64,000 nucleotides of DNA from Paraburkholderia sprentiae WSM5005. GTDB taxonomy: Bacteria; Pseudomonadota; Gammaproteobacteria; Burkholderiales; Burkholderiaceae. The DNA lies in NCBI RefSeq assembly GCF_001865575.2, contig NZ_CP017561.2, positions 1,736,001 through 1,800,000 of the forward strand, in the 5' to 3' direction. Positions 63,267 to 64,000 of the stretch are shown here, piece after piece. The position numbers were made by a program, and so were the translations under genes. Position 1 is the stretch's first letter. Each line of letters begins with the position of its first letter. Under the pieces are notes generated by a model that did no database searches, had not been told where the DNA came from, and saw nothing but the letters and a program-made list of their open reading frames with translations.

Positions 63267-63572
63267 TTAAACGAGTTCGACGGCCTTCAGCAATCGATCA
63301 CGCGCGTCTTCGGTGTTGCTGTCGTTGCCAATGAAATCGTGCGCTTCGACAATCAGGTTGCGCAGAGCAGCAAGGTTCTGCACTTCCCGCACATTCGAGC
63401 CCTGCCGTGCAGCAGCGACGATATCGTTATCGAGCAGCCGCCAGACTTCATCGAGCTCGGATTCGCGGTAAATCATGTGCTCGAACGTACTCGACTTCTC
63501 CACGCGCCCGATCAGTTCACGCAGCGTTTGCGGTGAGTAATCTTCGATCGAGTGAATATCATCCACGTTCAT
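63267..63572 (-). CDS. Small hypothetical protein
   Basis: 101 residues, acidic, predicted mainly helical (SPQTLRELIGRVEKSSTFEH, then NVREVQNLAALRNLIVEAHD). No signal, membrane segment or known motif. It lies 9 bases after the flavin monooxygenase stop and 64 bases before the Rieske oxygenase start, in the same operon. It could be a small accessory subunit for either. Confidence 0.7.
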   Translation of the reverse strand: MNVDDIHSIEDYSPQTLRELIGRVEKSSTFEHMIYRESELDEVWRLLDNDIVAAARQGSNVREVQNLAALRNLIVEAHDFIGNDSNTEDARDRLLKAVELV

Positions 63573-63581
63573 GGCTCATCC

Positions 63582-64000
63582 TTATTTCTTGGGACCTGGA
63601 CCGAACTGCGAAGGTGGGAGGCCGAGCGCATGGCGACCAAATGCCGTCAGCGCCGAATCCCACGTGAAAGCAAAGTGCTGGGCGGCGGAATTGACGTCGC
63701 GCCAGATACGTTGGAGCTCCGAAGCGTTGTAAATGCTGGTGCCGCCGGCAGCTTCGAAGACACTGTTGGCGGCGCGACGAGCGGTTTGAGCGGAATACGC
63801 CCAGTCGCGCGGTATACGCGACCATTCGAGCGCCGTCAGTGACTCTGCACTTTCTGCCGTATCGACGCGGCGCGTGTCTTCGAGAATCAATGCGTAGGCC
63901 GCGTCGAGATCTGCCGTCGCGTGTGCCAGGCGTTCGATCGTAGCCGACTGTTCCGCCATTTGAGCGGCCGGCATTGCCTGCAGACGCGGCGCCAAACCCT
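63582..64000 (-). CDS. Flavin-dependent monooxygenase of the acyl-CoA dehydrogenase fold, start cut by window edge
   Basis: The minus strand is open from the right edge to 63582, giving the last 138 residues. FEAAGGTSIYNASELQRIWR, then DVNSAAQHFAFTWDSALTAF, is the C-terminal end of HsaA/DszC-type two-component monooxygenases (or of related acyl-CoA dehydrogenases), with the Asp-x2-Ser/His region near the flavin. These use reduced flavin from a partner reductase to hydroxylate aromatic or heterocyclic compounds. It may be the first gene of this operon; the rest is outside the window. Confidence 0.75.
   Translation of the reverse strand, partial: GLAPRLQAMPAAQMAEQSATIERLAHATADLDAAYALILEDTRRVDTAESAESLTALEWSRIPRDWAYSAQTARRAANSVFEAAGGTSIYNASELQRIWRDVNSAAQHFAFTWDSALTAFGRHALGLPPSQFGPGPKK

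Noticed and set aside
1..64000. CRISPR array, tRNA or rRNA genes, phage integrase
   Set aside because: No regularly spaced direct repeats, cloverleaf-like sequences or integrase motifs were seen on either strand. A tRNA could still be missed by eye.

Overview
The window looks like a chromosomal segment of a Burkholderiales bacterium, most likely Paraburkholderia or Burkholderia in the broad sense. Signs of this are GC-rich codon use, a FabV-type enoyl reductase, a DUF4148 protein, three Gram-negative porins with the SSVTLYG N-terminus, and many aromatic-degradation genes. No rRNA, tRNA or CRISPR array was seen. This is a reading by eye with no database search.

Bases 1-10,720 are ordinary core genome with very high GC at third codon positions. 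They hold a trans-aconitate methyltransferase (cut by the left edge), a LysR regulator, a glutathione S-transferase, a small secreted protein, FabV, a class A penicillin-binding protein, an MFS permease, a lipoprotein, a cupin and a KfrA-like coiled-coil protein with a palindromic operator. From about 10.8 kb the character changes. Lower GC, remnants of IS6, IS3, IS30 and IS66 transposases and a group II intron fragment mark accessory DNA that is packed with catabolic genes.

Cluster A (14,854-30,456, all minus strand) reads as one long operon. In transcription order it encodes a gentisate dioxygenase, a MarR regulator, ferredoxin reductase, Rieske ferredoxin, an aldehyde dehydrogenase, the beta and alpha subunits of a salicylate-5-hydroxylase-like oxygenase, a LivK-type binding protein, UbiD and UbiX, an MFS permease, LivHMGF and a NahE-like hydratase-aldolase, with a porin beyond it. 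The genes fit uptake of an aromatic acid and conversion through an aldehyde and salicylate (or analogue) to gentisate and ring cleavage. The steps after ring cleavage are not in the window.

The middle part (31-46 kb) has a second MarR nearly identical to the first, a LysR gene facing a Pht5-like decarboxylase, a DoxX-SnoaL pair divergent from a porin, a zone of dead transposons, an operon of DoxX-like, tiny membrane protein, DctP and MFS, and a decayed second copy of the DoxX-SnoaL/porin arrangement.

Cluster B (46.4-64 kb) has a plus-strand operon (MmgE/PrpD, mandelate-racemase-like enzyme, aromatic acid MFS, 2-oxoglutarate dioxygenase). Facing it is a long minus-strand operon with a flavin monooxygenase, two Rieske oxygenases, two amidohydrolases, a zinc alcohol dehydrogenase, a flavoprotein, an MFS, a muconate-cycloisomerase-like enzyme and two DoxX-like/tiny membrane protein pairs. 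Its substrate is unknown. The most novel-looking element is the repeated pair of a DoxX-like protein and a 58-64 residue two-helix membrane protein, found three times in two catabolic operons.
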